A stretch of 64,000 nucleotides of DNA from Candidatus Rifleibacteriota bacterium (GTDB lineage: Bacteria > Muiribacteriota > Ozemobacteria > Ozemobacterales > Ozemobacteraceae): assembly GCA_024710355.1 (NCBI GenBank), contig JANJUX010000043.1:95202-159201 (forward strand), read 5' to 3'. Below, one piece after another: positions 17,838 to 26,538 of this stretch; the first letter of the stretch is position 1; the number at the start of each line of letters is the position of its first letter. The notes under the pieces were generated by a model, which did no database searches, had not been told where the DNA came from, and saw nothing but the letters and a program-made list of their open reading frames with translations. The translations under genes and the position numbers were made by a program.

Positions 17838-19217
17838 TCAGGCGGCACATTTCTGCCGCGCCGGAAGCCGATCGAGAATCTGACGGCAGATGACGTTGAT
17901 GTCGCGGGCGCCCATTACCAGCACCATATCGCCGCTTTCAGCTTCGGCTGAGATTCTGGCGACAATTTCATCGCGGCTGCCAGTATAGAATGCGTTTTTG
18001 AAACGCTGCCGCACAGTTTTAACGATTTCTTCAGAGGTGATGTCACGGCTGACTGTGCCACCGCCATAGAAAATATCATCGAGAAAGAGAAATTCGTTCT
18101 CTTTGAGATTGCTGAAAACTTCAATCAGATCGTCGCGGGTAAAACTCGTCGGGCCAAACCCGTGCGGCTGATAAACGATAAAACGCCGGGTCGAAGCTTT
18201 CCGGGCAGCCTGAACCGCAGCGGCAATCTCGGCCGGGTTATGGGCGAAATCGTCGATAACCGTGACCCCATTGACCATTCCGACTTTTTCGAAACGCCGT
18301 TTCATGCCGGGAAAAGCGTGCAGGGCCGCAGCAATCTCTTCGAGACTGAGGCCGCAGGTTCTCGCCGTTGCAATCGCTGCAAGCGCGTTCAGCACATTGT
18401 GTTCGCCGGGCATACGAACGCTGAATCTGACGCCATCAACGCTGAATTCAGCGGTATCGGTGTCGATCCTCACGTCAGTGGCGCGAAAATCTGCCTGGGC
18501 CTTGAGACCATAAGTACTGACCCGGCCATGGCACATTTCTGCCAGACTCATTGCATGCTGGTCATCGGCGCATACAAGGCGCATGCCAGTGTCATCTGTG
18601 TTGTCGAAAAATGTGGCAAAAAGTTGTTTGAGCTCATCGAGAGTTTTATGATCGCGCGAAATATTGGTAACCACGGAGATCCACGGCCGGTATTTAACGA
18701 TTGAACCGTCTGATTCATCGGCTTCAATGACAAAATGCGGGCCTTCACCCATGAAAGCATTGGTATCCAGACCAGCCATGATGCCACCAACTGCACAAGA
18801 CGGCTCACGGCCAGCATGTTTGAGAATCCAGGCTACCAGACCGGTAGTTGTGGTTTTGCCGGCGGTGCCGCCAATGGCGATACCTTTTTTCGCGTTAAAC
18901 ATCATTGCCAGAAGATCAGAGCGCATAATCTGCTCTACACCCAGTTTTTCGGCAGTCTGCACGTCAGGAACCTGGTTTTCGACGGCGGTAGATTTAACGA
19001 TTTTGAACTCAGAAGCCTGCAGGCCACACTGCTGCATGAACAGCTCGGGGCCTTTGCCATCCTGGGGGTAGATCCTGACGCCGAGTTCCTGCAACCTGCG
19101 GCAGTAGTCGCCATCAAGATTACGATCTGAACCGGCAACTTTGAAGCCTTCGCAGTGCAGGATCCTGGCGAGCCCGCTCATGCCCATACCGCCGATTCCG
19201 ATGAAAAACGCGTTCAT
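17838..19217 (-). CDS. murC: UDP-N-acetylmuramate--L-alanine ligase (MurC/Mpl family)
   Basis: An ATP-dependent Mur ligase of 459 aa. It has an N-terminal Rossmann start FIGIGGMGMSGLARIL, a P-loop GGTAGKTTTTGL, the central EADESDGS block and a C-terminal domain. I chose the ATG at 19217 because TGGAGGC lies 6 nt before it; the frame is open seven codons further up. MurC adds L-Ala to UDP-MurNAc; the sister Mpl adds recycled tripeptide. The C-terminal motif here, DDFAHNPAEI, is closer to Mpl (DDFAHHPT) than to classical MurC (DDYGHHP), and the first His of the pair is kept while the second is Asn. MurC is the default call; Mpl is a real alternative. No other mur gene is nearby. Confidence 0.75.
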   Translation of the reverse strand: MNAFFIGIGGMGMSGLARILHCEGFKVAGSDRNLDGDYCRRLQELGVRIYPQDGKGPELFMQQCGLQASEFKIVKSTAVENQVPDVQTAEKLGVEQIMRSDLLAMMFNAKKGIAIGGTAGKTTTTGLVAWILKHAGREPSCAVGGIMAGLDTNAFMGEGPHFVIEADESDGSIVKYRPWISVVTNISRDHKTLDELKQLFATFFDNTDDTGMRLVCADDQHAMSLAEMCHGRVSTYGLKAQADFRATDVRIDTDTAEFSVDGVRFSVRMPGEHNVLNALAAIATARTCGLSLEEIAAALHAFPGMKRRFEKVGMVNGVTVIDDFAHNPAEIAAAVQAARKASTRRFIVYQPHGFGPTSFTRDDLIEVFSNLKENEFLFLDDIFYGGGTVSRDITSEEIVKTVRQRFKNAFYTGSRDEIVARISAEAESGDMVLVMGARDINVICRQILDRLPARQKCAA

Positions 19218-19328
19218 GTTGTGCCTCCAGAATAGCATTGAAGGGCATTTTCAATGCCCCGCAATTACCTATCGTCACATCGGCTCTTTAAGCTTAATCA
19301 GTTGAGCCGGAACGCTTCAGAAACCAGG

Positions 19329-19949
19329 TCAGGGTTCGGTGGTGAATGAAAAGTTGCGCGACCAGGTGCGGGTCGAGTCGAGATTGTAGCGGCTGGCAAC
19401 CACTCTGAAATGGTAAGTGGTCGCGGGCAGCAGGCTGTAGAGCTGGATGCGGTGCCGTTTTTTCAACTCGGTAGTGGCGTAACTCGAATAGCCATAAAGT
19501 TCACTGGTGCCGTATTCGACATAGCCATCAGACTCGATGCTGGTCTCCCATTCTATGACCGCCGAAGTCGAGTAGACCAGGGGCACCGAAACCGAAAGCA
19601 CCTGTGGCATCGGCACCATATCGGTGTCTACAACCGTACAGGTCATATTATTGTCGATCTGAACCGTCTTGCGAATCAGTGTCAACTGCCCTTCAGAAGT
19701 CTGCAGCATCAGCTGATAAACCCCGGGCGCCAGTCGGGCCTGAAAACGCCCGTCGCTGTCAACCGGAATCAGAACCTGAGAATCACCGCTTATGGCAACC
19801 AGCTGCGAACTTCTGGCAACCGCCAGAGTGCCGGTCAGAGTGCCCATGCCGTTATCTTCGGCGGCATGATTGAGACAGCCGGGCAGAAACGCCACAGCCA
19901 GAATCGCGGCCAGAACCCAGAAATTGATTTGTGACTGTTTTCTTATCAT
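19329..19949 (-). CDS. Lipoprotein with a fibronectin-III/purple-acid-phosphatase-N-like domain
   Basis: 206 aa with a lipobox (FLPGC). Residues about 35-105 look like a carboxypeptidase-regulatory/prealbumin-type beta sandwich (GTLTGTLAV ... DGRFQARLAPGVYQLML). Residues about 115-205 look like the Fn3-type domain found in front of purple acid phosphatases and in cell-surface proteins (SAVIEWETSIESDGYVEYGT and LLPATTYHFRVVAS). No catalytic domain follows. It is the last gene of a four-gene operon and its ATG shares one base with the stop of the FecR-like gene (TGATG), implying translational coupling. Likely a periplasmic or outer-membrane accessory of that system. Confidence 0.72.
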   Translation of the reverse strand: MIRKQSQINFWVLAAILAVAFLPGCLNHAAEDNGMGTLTGTLAVARSSQLVAISGDSQVLIPVDSDGRFQARLAPGVYQLMLQTSEGQLTLIRKTVQIDNNMTCTVVDTDMVPMPQVLSVSVPLVYSTSAVIEWETSIESDGYVEYGTSELYGYSSYATTELKKRHRIQLYSLLPATTYHFRVVASRYNLDSTRTWSRNFSFTTEP

Positions 19950-21601
19950 CAGAACTGCTCACCTGCGGCTTTCAAAGTCACGGTCGTAGCGGTAAGTTCG
20001 CCATAACCATTCTTGTAGAATCTGACATCGTATTTTCCCGGCGGGAGATTGTAGATCACGTATTCGCCCATCGAGTCGCTGACTGTTTTGTAGCTGGTGC
20101 CCCTGACGGTAATGCTGACGCCTTCAAGCGGTCGCCGGGTGCGTTCATCATAGACACGCCCGCGCAAAATACCCTGCCGCAGATCGACGGCAACCTTGAG
20201 GCGATTGAAAAACAGACCGGCAACTTTTGAGAACAGCTTCATCTCGCCGTCTTCAATGCCAATGGTAAGAATATCGGTACCGCGATCTTCGAACCTGTAG
20301 TTCCAGTCAGCGGTCAGCGCCGAAAGACGGTAATTCAAAGTTACCAACAGTTTTCCGTCTTTCGGCTCAAATCTGAACGGGTGCAGAGTCAGGCGCACAT
20401 CGCGGTAGCGACGCAACGTATCATCAGCCATGCTGTTGAAATCGAACCAGGTATTACCCTGCCAGTCGCGATAATCGCGCGAAATGGCAGTTCGCAGCCA
20501 GTTCTGGTCGCGGCGGGCGAAGGCGTCAGAAAATTCACGGCAGAAAAGTCTGGCGCGGTCTTCGACGGCACGGCGGCTGTGAAAGGTAAAGCCGGCTGAA
20601 AAGATGCGCACCCGGCGGTCGAGCGAATCAACCTGATGAATGGTTGCGGTAAACTCAGGGAATGAGGGAATTTTGAAATTGACCTCGAAATAATCTTCAC
20701 GCCCCTCACGCATGACATAGACAAGATCTTTACCGAGATAAAGCTCGAATCTGTGGGTCGGGCCAGGATAAGGAGTTATCTTGACCTGCATCAGCAGAGA
20801 GGCTGGCAGGCGTCCGTCATGGGTAGAGAGTATATGCAGACCATTTTCTTGAGGCAGGCTGCTGATGAATTCACCATTGATCTTTACCGAGTCGACTTTG
20901 AAGGGCACTTCGCTCGACTGACCGCGATGCATGCTGTCAAAACGGTTCAGCCAGGTGGCAAAACGTCTGAAAGATTCATATTCACTGCCCGGGTCGAACC
21001 TGACCAGCGGTTTTTCGCGGCCGTCAGGCGCCACTTCAAGAGCATAACTTTCAGCGATCATCAGAGGTTCGGCATTGCCGCGCAGCCTGAAACCGGCCTG
21101 GCCTTTCACGGCTTTTATCAGTTCACCATTGTCATTGCTGATCATACTGCTGTCGCCATGGTTCACCAGCAGATTGCCATGCCGGCCCTCGATTTCAATG
21201 AGCCCGGAATCTCTTGCCGCCACCATTACCTCGGCCCGGTGCAGCTGCAGAATCAGTTGAACCACGGCCTCGGGCTGAACCACCACCCTCAGCCCCGACT
21301 CGGGTTTTACGAGAATGATGTTATTGGCACCCCACGACAGAATCAGGTAGCCATGCGCTGCGGTGCGCACACTGTAGCCATCGGGCAGAGTCTGGCCCTG
21401 CTGAATACGCTGCCATGTTTTTTGACCGGGCTGGCAGTAGTAGGCCGGCCCATCGGCCATCATCACGAACAACTGGCCATTGATAAAGCTGTGCCCGGGC
21501 TGCAGTTCGGGTCTGACCGATCTGGCAGCGGCGAAAACGGCACTACTGCAGCCAAGCAGCAGCAAAATTACAGCCAGCAGTTTAACAATGTTTCGTTGCA
21601 T
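19949..21601 (-). CDS. Secreted FecR-like protein with C-terminal carboxypeptidase-regulatory domain
   Basis: 550 aa. The signal sequence could be type I (ending VFAA) or lipoprotein type (LLLLGC at residue 18). Residues about 50-190 resemble a FecR domain: QQGQTLPDGYSVRTAAHGYLILSWG and a hydrophobic AVVQLILQLHRAEVMV stretch, then GLIEIEGRHGNLLVN. The middle (about 320-450) is a predicted alpha/beta region of unknown family (RDQNWLRTAISRDYRDWQG). The end (about 475-540) is a carboxypeptidase-regulatory-like sandwich (GRVYDERTRRPLEGVSITVRG ... PPGKYDVRFYKNGY; shown in part). Its start and stop each overlap the neighbouring genes by one base. In other bacteria such secreted FecR proteins belong to surface-polymer or export machines. 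Function here is unknown. Confidence 0.65.
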   Translation of the reverse strand: MQRNIVKLLAVILLLLGCSSAVFAAARSVRPELQPGHSFINGQLFVMMADGPAYYCQPGQKTWQRIQQGQTLPDGYSVRTAAHGYLILSWGANNIILVKPESGLRVVVQPEAVVQLILQLHRAEVMVAARDSGLIEIEGRHGNLLVNHGDSSMISNDNGELIKAVKGQAGFRLRGNAEPLMIAESYALEVAPDGREKPLVRFDPGSEYESFRRFATWLNRFDSMHRGQSSEVPFKVDSVKINGEFISSLPQENGLHILSTHDGRLPASLLMQVKITPYPGPTHRFELYLGKDLVYVMREGREDYFEVNFKIPSFPEFTATIHQVDSLDRRVRIFSAGFTFHSRRAVEDRARLFCREFSDAFARRDQNWLRTAISRDYRDWQGNTWFDFNSMADDTLRRYRDVRLTLHPFRFEPKDGKLLVTLNYRLSALTADWNYRFEDRGTDILTIGIEDGEMKLFSKVAGLFFNRLKVAVDLRQGILRGRVYDERTRRPLEGVSITVRGTSYKTVSDSMGEYVIYNLPPGKYDVRFYKNGYGELTATTVTLKAAGEQF

Positions 21602-23502
21602 CAGAAAGCCTTCAAATAACGCATTTTTGCGGTATAGTCATCGAATTCACCGTTATTGCCCGAAAATTCACTGCGATTACCTTCAAGATCGATAATTAAT
21701 CGGGCAGTCGGGCTGTATTCGCGGGTAAGCGACAGATTCAGCCGGTCATGTTTCGAGCTGACGGTCAGTGGGTCGACGTTTTCGCGTTGATAATCGATGC
21801 GCAGCAGCACGTTCTCGTGAAACCGCGAACTGCCGCCGAGCCCCACCCATGAGGTTTTATCGTAGCCACCGGCCCTTTTATAAGTGAGCCTTTCAATAGC
21901 ATAGGTGCTGTAGAGGCGGTTAAGTTTGTCGTATTCCCAGGTCAGACTGAGATCGAGGCGCTGAATATCCCGATCGTTGAGTACATTGACGTCGTCTTTG
22001 TCGATGGTCTGGCTGAGCCCGGCAAAATAGAGCATCTGCCCGGCACGGTGGTTAAATTCGAGCCACAACAGATCTTTGTAACGGTTCATGAAACCAGAAT
22101 TCTCTGAATATTCATGCAGCGGCTGGTAGAAGAAGTCGATGCGCATGTGCCGGTAATAATCGCTCGGGCGCACGGTTACCTGCAATTCTGGCTGTTCTCT
22201 GACAATTGTCGAGCGCTGGTAGTTGGCGAGATTGTCGCGGGCAATGCGCTGGCCAAGTCTGGTGCTGATATATTGATTCAGCTCATAATAAAATCTGGCA
22301 AAATAGGCACGTTCGTCGCGGGGCGACTGGCCCAGCGGCGTGATAAAAGCGGTATCGGCCTGTTCGAGGCCGGCTTCGGCACGAAAGTTTTCGCGTTCGT
22401 AACCGGTTTTGACTCTGTAAGCATCGCCCTTCTGCTCCCCGGCATTGTCACGTTTGTCAAAATCGGTGTCGCTCTGGGCAACTTCGGCATCGAGATAAAT
22501 ATTTTCGGTCGGCTTAAAACGCGCATCGAATGACACAACCCGGTTCGAAAGGGTCGGAAATTCCTGGCTTGAACCGGCATTATCGCGTTCATCTTCAGTG
22601 CCGACCAGATTAAAACCCAGTCGCATCGAGGCATCACGCGAATGTTCAAGTCTGAAACCACCGACGTAGCGGGGATTTTTAAGGTCGTCCTTCTCGAGAG
22701 CATAGTATCCGCCGAAACCGCTGACCTTCGTGTAGTCGAATTCCTGCACGCCATAGACGCCGAGCAGGTTCTGGGTCATGCTGTATTCTGACATTTCAGG
22801 AAAAGCGTGACCCAGCACCAATCTTGACCGGTCGGTGCGCGAATCGACCGTCAGCTGATTCAGAGTAAAGCCATCGCGATACGGGCGTTTATCATTGGTA
22901 TGGGTGGCATCGACGTTAACTTCAAGAGAATCACCATTGCGCCGCGTCGAAAACAGCTCGTAACGATAGTTGGTTTCGTAGAACTGGCCTTCATCACGCG
23001 AAGAGAGGTGTTTGTCACCCTTGACCCAGGTCGAGTAGATCCCGGTATCGGTATAGAGATTCGAGCTGAACAGGCGTTGTTCATCCCATTCGTTGATGTC
23101 GTAATACTGTGGCGGTCTCTGATCGAGCACCGGAATACTCATCGCCGGCGCGGGCGGCCGTGCTTCTGAAGCCGGCACGAAATATTCGCGGTGCGGGTCG
23201 CCCATGGCGGAAAAGCGTGGGTCCTGGGCGGTTTTCAGCTCATAGCCACCAATTTCACCAGACTGCTTGTTAACGACAATGCCGCGCGGCCGGTCGATCG
23301 TGGTCGGTGGCTTCAGTTCTGGAATTGCCAGCGGGTTGAAAAATTCACGATCGTAATTAACTGCCGGGAAAAGCACCGAACGCCCGTCACTGTCGGGCGT
23401 ATTTTCGGCGGTCTGATCCTGTTGGCTGGCGGTAAAGCCGTTGCCGATAAAGATCAGAAAAACCGCCAGAACAAGCATAGTTTTTCTGGCGGTGTTTTTC
23501 AT
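21601..23502 (-). CDS. Putative outer-membrane beta-barrel protein
   Basis: 633 aa with a type I signal peptide (ending GFTAS). Residues 1-170 form a non-repetitive N-terminal part. From about 170 onward there are many alternating amphipathic strands rich in Tyr, Arg and Asp (for example FGGYYALEKDD, YLDAEVAQSDTDF, FRAEAGLEQADTAF, LRIDYQREN). The chain ends with an aromatic residue (RYLKAF) as expected for BAM-assembled barrels. The strand count looks like 20 or more. No plug or TonB box was seen. It follows the LysM/M23 gene by 42 nt and overlaps the FecR-like gene by one base, so the four products are probably made together. It could be a porin-like exporter; I cannot name the family. Confidence 0.65.
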   Translation of the reverse strand: MKNTARKTMLVLAVFLIFIGNGFTASQQDQTAENTPDSDGRSVLFPAVNYDREFFNPLAIPELKPPTTIDRPRGIVVNKQSGEIGGYELKTAQDPRFSAMGDPHREYFVPASEARPPAPAMSIPVLDQRPPQYYDINEWDEQRLFSSNLYTDTGIYSTWVKGDKHLSSRDEGQFYETNYRYELFSTRRNGDSLEVNVDATHTNDKRPYRDGFTLNQLTVDSRTDRSRLVLGHAFPEMSEYSMTQNLLGVYGVQEFDYTKVSGFGGYYALEKDDLKNPRYVGGFRLEHSRDASMRLGFNLVGTEDERDNAGSSQEFPTLSNRVVSFDARFKPTENIYLDAEVAQSDTDFDKRDNAGEQKGDAYRVKTGYERENFRAEAGLEQADTAFITPLGQSPRDERAYFARFYYELNQYISTRLGQRIARDNLANYQRSTIVREQPELQVTVRPSDYYRHMRIDFFYQPLHEYSENSGFMNRYKDLLWLEFNHRAGQMLYFAGLSQTIDKDDVNVLNDRDIQRLDLSLTWEYDKLNRLYSTYAIERLTYKRAGGYDKTSWVGLGGSSRFHENVLLRIDYQRENVDPLTVSSKHDRLNLSLTREYSPTARLIIDLEGNRSEFSGNNGEFDDYTAKMRYLKAF

Positions 23503-23544
23503 GTTGGAAGAGCTTTCATCAAGGACCGAGCCTCGCTGCAGAAG

Positions 23545-25323
23545 TTATTTCAGGTAGCTGAGCGGATTCTGGGGTTTGCCATTCTTGCGAACTTCAAAAT
23601 GCAGGTGGTTTCCAGTGGCAACGCCGGTGGCACCAACGCGGGCAACAACCTGGCCCGCTCTGACGGTCTGGCCTTTTTTAACCAGAATCGAGCTGCAGTG
23701 AGCGTATCTGGTCGAAAAACCGCCGGCGTGGCTGACGATAACCAGGTTGCCGTAGCCGGGGCGGCGGCCGGCATAGATTACTTTACCGCTTGAGGCAGCA
23801 GCGATCGGTGAGCCCTTGGGAGCAGCGATATCGATACCGGCGTGAAAAAGGCGTTTGCGATATACGGGGTGATTTCTCCAGCCGTATTTATCAGAAAGGC
23901 GGCCTCTTACGGGCATTTTCCAGCTGGCACGGGTAACTTCAGAGCGGCTCTGAACCACTTTGAAATCTTTTACTTCTTCGTTGGAACCCTTTTTACCTTC
24001 CGGAATCTTGATGCTCTGGCCGGCCATGACAACTGTGTTGGTCATGTTATTGGCGGCGACGATAGCACCGATGGTGGTGCGGTATCTTCTGGCAATAAGA
24101 GAGAGCGATTCGCCACCTTTAACCTTGTGCTCTACCATGCTGGCAGCAGCCGGAGCTTCGGGTTTGGCTTCTTCAGCCTTCACAACGCGGTACATTTTCT
24201 TGTCGGGGTTGATTTTGATTTCCTGGCCGACTTTGAGGAAAGTGCCTTTGAGGTTGTTGTCAGCCTGCAGCTGGGCAACGGTGGTGTTGAAGCGGTTGGC
24301 AATCTTCAGCAGACTGTCACCCTGAGCAACAGTATAGGCAACTTCGCGGGGTTCTTTTTCGATTTCGATCTTCGGCGCGGCAATGGTCTGCGGCGCATTA
24401 TCAAGCTTGCTGGCGGCCATTCTGGCAGCGGGAACGGCAGCGACTTCGACCGGCTTCACGGCAGAGACCATGGCGGCCTTTTCCTGAGTCTGGGCGACTG
24501 CCGCTTTTTCGACAAATTCGATTTTCGGCTTTGCAGCCGGAGCGATTGCCATCTGCACCTTTTCAAGCTTGATCATTTCGAGTTTCTGTTCGGGCACGAT
24601 GGTTGTTCTGGCTTCGCGCACCATATCAAGCTTTTTGCCAACTTCAACCATGCTGTCGGCGGGCTTAACAATGGAGATTTCAGGCTTGCCGGCCGACACC
24701 GGAATTTTGATGCGCTGGTCGGCGACGAGCATGTGTGATTTCAGATTATTCGATTCAACCAGATCCTGCAGCTGAACTCTGAAGCGACTGGCGATGCGGG
24801 AGAGGGAATCGCCCTTTCTGACAGTGTAATAGAGAGCGCTGGTAGGCATCGGAACCCTGATGGTCTGGCCAGCCTGAATGTTATGGCGGTCATCGATTCT
24901 GTTAACTCTTTTGAGAGCGGCAGTTTCGGCACCAAAAAGATTAGCGATGTTCGAAAGTGAGTCGCCAGGCTGCACTGAATATTCAACGAAGTTTTTAAAT
25001 TCTTCGTTCTCACCGGCAGCAGCGATAAAATCGGCTGAAATGGTTTTAACGGGTGCGTTCTGAGAGACGGCGACTCTTTCTGCAACAGCGGCGGGTGTGG
25101 AAGACTTTCTGTTGCTGACTTTTACCGGCAGAACGGCACAACTGGCATCGGCCATACGAAAGCTCTGAATGAAAGGATTATTCTGGAAAGGGCTTTCGAT
25201 AGCAAACGCGGTTTCGCTTTCGCGGTTGATAAATCTGTCAATCGCGATGGCTGAGGTTTCCAGCGCCACAATTGCCAGAAGTATGAGAACCGAATAGTGT
25301 CTTGCTCTAAGATTATTCCACAC
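23545..25323 (-). CDS. LysM (x4) / M23 peptidoglycan endopeptidase
   Basis: 592 aa, NlpD/EnvC-like in plan. A single N-terminal membrane anchor (about residues 10-28) is followed by four LysM modules (cores QPGDSLSNIANLF, RKGDSLSRIASRF, AQGDSLLKIANRF, KGGESLSLIARRY). An Ala/Lys/Glu-rich linker separates modules 2 and 3. The C-terminal M23 domain keeps the zinc ligands: HAGID, and HLHFEVRKNG near the end, plus the RYAH strand. It therefore probably cleaves peptidoglycan cross-links at the inner face of the wall. The GTG start at 25323 has AAGGAG 6 nt upstream. It is the first gene of the four-gene operon running to 19329. The 244-nt region before it also serves the divergent DUF3465 gene. Confidence 0.88.
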   Translation of the reverse strand: MWNNLRARHYSVLILLAIVALETSAIAIDRFINRESETAFAIESPFQNNPFIQSFRMADASCAVLPVKVSNRKSSTPAAVAERVAVSQNAPVKTISADFIAAAGENEEFKNFVEYSVQPGDSLSNIANLFGAETAALKRVNRIDDRHNIQAGQTIRVPMPTSALYYTVRKGDSLSRIASRFRVQLQDLVESNNLKSHMLVADQRIKIPVSAGKPEISIVKPADSMVEVGKKLDMVREARTTIVPEQKLEMIKLEKVQMAIAPAAKPKIEFVEKAAVAQTQEKAAMVSAVKPVEVAAVPAARMAASKLDNAPQTIAAPKIEIEKEPREVAYTVAQGDSLLKIANRFNTTVAQLQADNNLKGTFLKVGQEIKINPDKKMYRVVKAEEAKPEAPAAASMVEHKVKGGESLSLIARRYRTTIGAIVAANNMTNTVVMAGQSIKIPEGKKGSNEEVKDFKVVQSRSEVTRASWKMPVRGRLSDKYGWRNHPVYRKRLFHAGIDIAAPKGSPIAAASSGKVIYAGRRPGYGNLVIVSHAGGFSTRYAHCSSILVKKGQTVRAGQVVARVGATGVATGNHLHFEVRKNGKPQNPLSYLK

Positions 25324-25567
25324 GTCGCGCTCCTTGCAGTTTCCTTGAGGTCAGGAACTTGTCTTTTTTAATCTCGGAACCCTTCCATGAATTCCTTTTT
25401 AAGATGCCGTAGTTAATCAATCGACAACTTCGCGACGGTTATTTAGTCGAAAAAAATATTTCCCCGAAAAAAAATTATCAGCTGCAGACACTGACTATTG
25501 ATTGTAGACGCATGGCCTGTGTTATGATATTGTGCATAAACCCAAATCGAACACGGAGAAGGAATCA

Positions 25568-26023
25568 GTGACCAAGAGACCACCTGAACTCACATGGCAG
25601 GACAAAGCCATTCTGGTTGCCATACCGATTGTCGTTTTTACCATTTTTATTCTGGCCAATTACTTCAGCCAGGATCTGACCGTAGCTGACGCCTTTGAGC
25701 AGCAGCTGCCAGAAGCGGAAGTGCGCGACGGCGGCAATATCATTCAGCTCTACCAGCAGGTTGCCACCGACACGGTCAGCTGCCGTCTTAAAAGCCGTGA
25801 CAACCGAATTGAATACGATTTTCATTACCAGATCACCGGCTCTGAGACTCTCAAGCTCGAAGTCGGCCGATTGGTGCAGTTCTACGGCAAATACAAATTT
25901 GATGCGCGCGGCGGCGCGGTCACCACGCCATACAAGGGCAAAAGTGGCCGGCTGAATGGCTGGGCGATTTATGAAAATCACCGCTACTCACCCAAAGACG
26001 AGAACGAAAACGGCGGGCTCTGA
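25568..26023 (+). CDS. DUF3465-like membrane-anchored protein
   Basis: 151 aa. I chose the GTG at 25568 because GGAG/AAGGA lie just before it; the frame opens at another GTG 36 nt earlier. An N-terminal membrane helix (about residues 17-37) is followed by an exported small beta domain with LEVGRLVQFYGKYKFDARGG and GRLNGWAIYENHRY, which matches the pattern of DUF3465 proteins (OB-like fold, function unknown). Its stop codon is 1 nt from the stop of the convergent RlpA gene, with no room for a terminator between them. Confidence 0.65.
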   Translation: MTKRPPELTWQDKAILVAIPIVVFTIFILANYFSQDLTVADAFEQQLPEAEVRDGGNIIQLYQQVATDTVSCRLKSRDNRIEYDFHYQITGSETLKLEVGRLVQFYGKYKFDARGGAVTTPYKGKSGRLNGWAIYENHRYSPKDENENGGL

Positions 26024-26024
26024 T

Positions 26025-26429
26025 TTAAGGCGCACCGACGATTTCGAGAGTAACCGTAGCCAGGCCCGCGAGCTTCATGCCGATCTCATCGGCAGCTCGC
26101 TCTGACAGGTCGATAATTCTCGACATGATTGTCGGACCACGGTCGTTGATGCGAACCGTCACACGGTAACCATTGCTGAGGTTGGTGACTTCAACCCAGG
26201 TGTCGAATGCCAGGTCGCGATGCGCGGCAGTCAGCGCATTTTTGTCGAACCTTTCGCCCGATTTGGTTGGCCGACCGTGATACTCAGAGCCATACCAGGA
26301 AGCGGTACCGGTCTGATAATAGCCCGAAGTGGGCTGAATGCCGTTATCTTTGCTGCCACCCATCTGACAGCCGGTCAAAAACACCGAGAAACCAAGAATC
26401 ACAGCCAATTTTAATAATTTTCCGTTCAT
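26025..26429 (-). CDS. rlpA: RlpA-like septal/peptidoglycan lytic protein
   Basis: 134-aa lipoprotein (FLTGC). It consists almost wholly of the double-psi beta-barrel domain: TGTASWYGSEYHGRPTKSGE, then TAAHRDLAFDTWVEV, VRINDRGP and RIIDLSERAADEIGM. In RlpA this domain is a lytic transglycosylase acting on denuded glycan, with the Asp of NDRGP as a key residue. There is no C-terminal SPOR domain, so this is the short form. I preferred the ATG at 26429 over an upstream TTG. Confidence 0.88.
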   Translation of the reverse strand: MNGKLLKLAVILGFSVFLTGCQMGGSKDNGIQPTSGYYQTGTASWYGSEYHGRPTKSGERFDKNALTAAHRDLAFDTWVEVTNLSNGYRVTVRINDRGPTIMSRIIDLSERAADEIGMKLAGLATVTLEIVGAP

Positions 26430-26538
26430 GATGGCAAACAATTCGGCAGGGTCGGCAAGATTCTGAATGATTAATTCTTATTGTGATTTAGGGCAAATGT
26501 GATATCTTTTGTTGACATGTCGGGGGAGGAAAAGCACA

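Noticed and set aside
23842..24738. 298-codon plus-strand frame opposite the LysM/M23 gene
   Set aside because: Gly/Phe/Asp-rich translation with no domain; shadow of the LysM linker.
25324..25531. c-di-AMP or c-di-GMP riboswitch before the LysM/M23 gene
   Set aside because: Such genes often carry ydaO-type switches in other bacteria, but I could not find the conserved core sequences in the leader.
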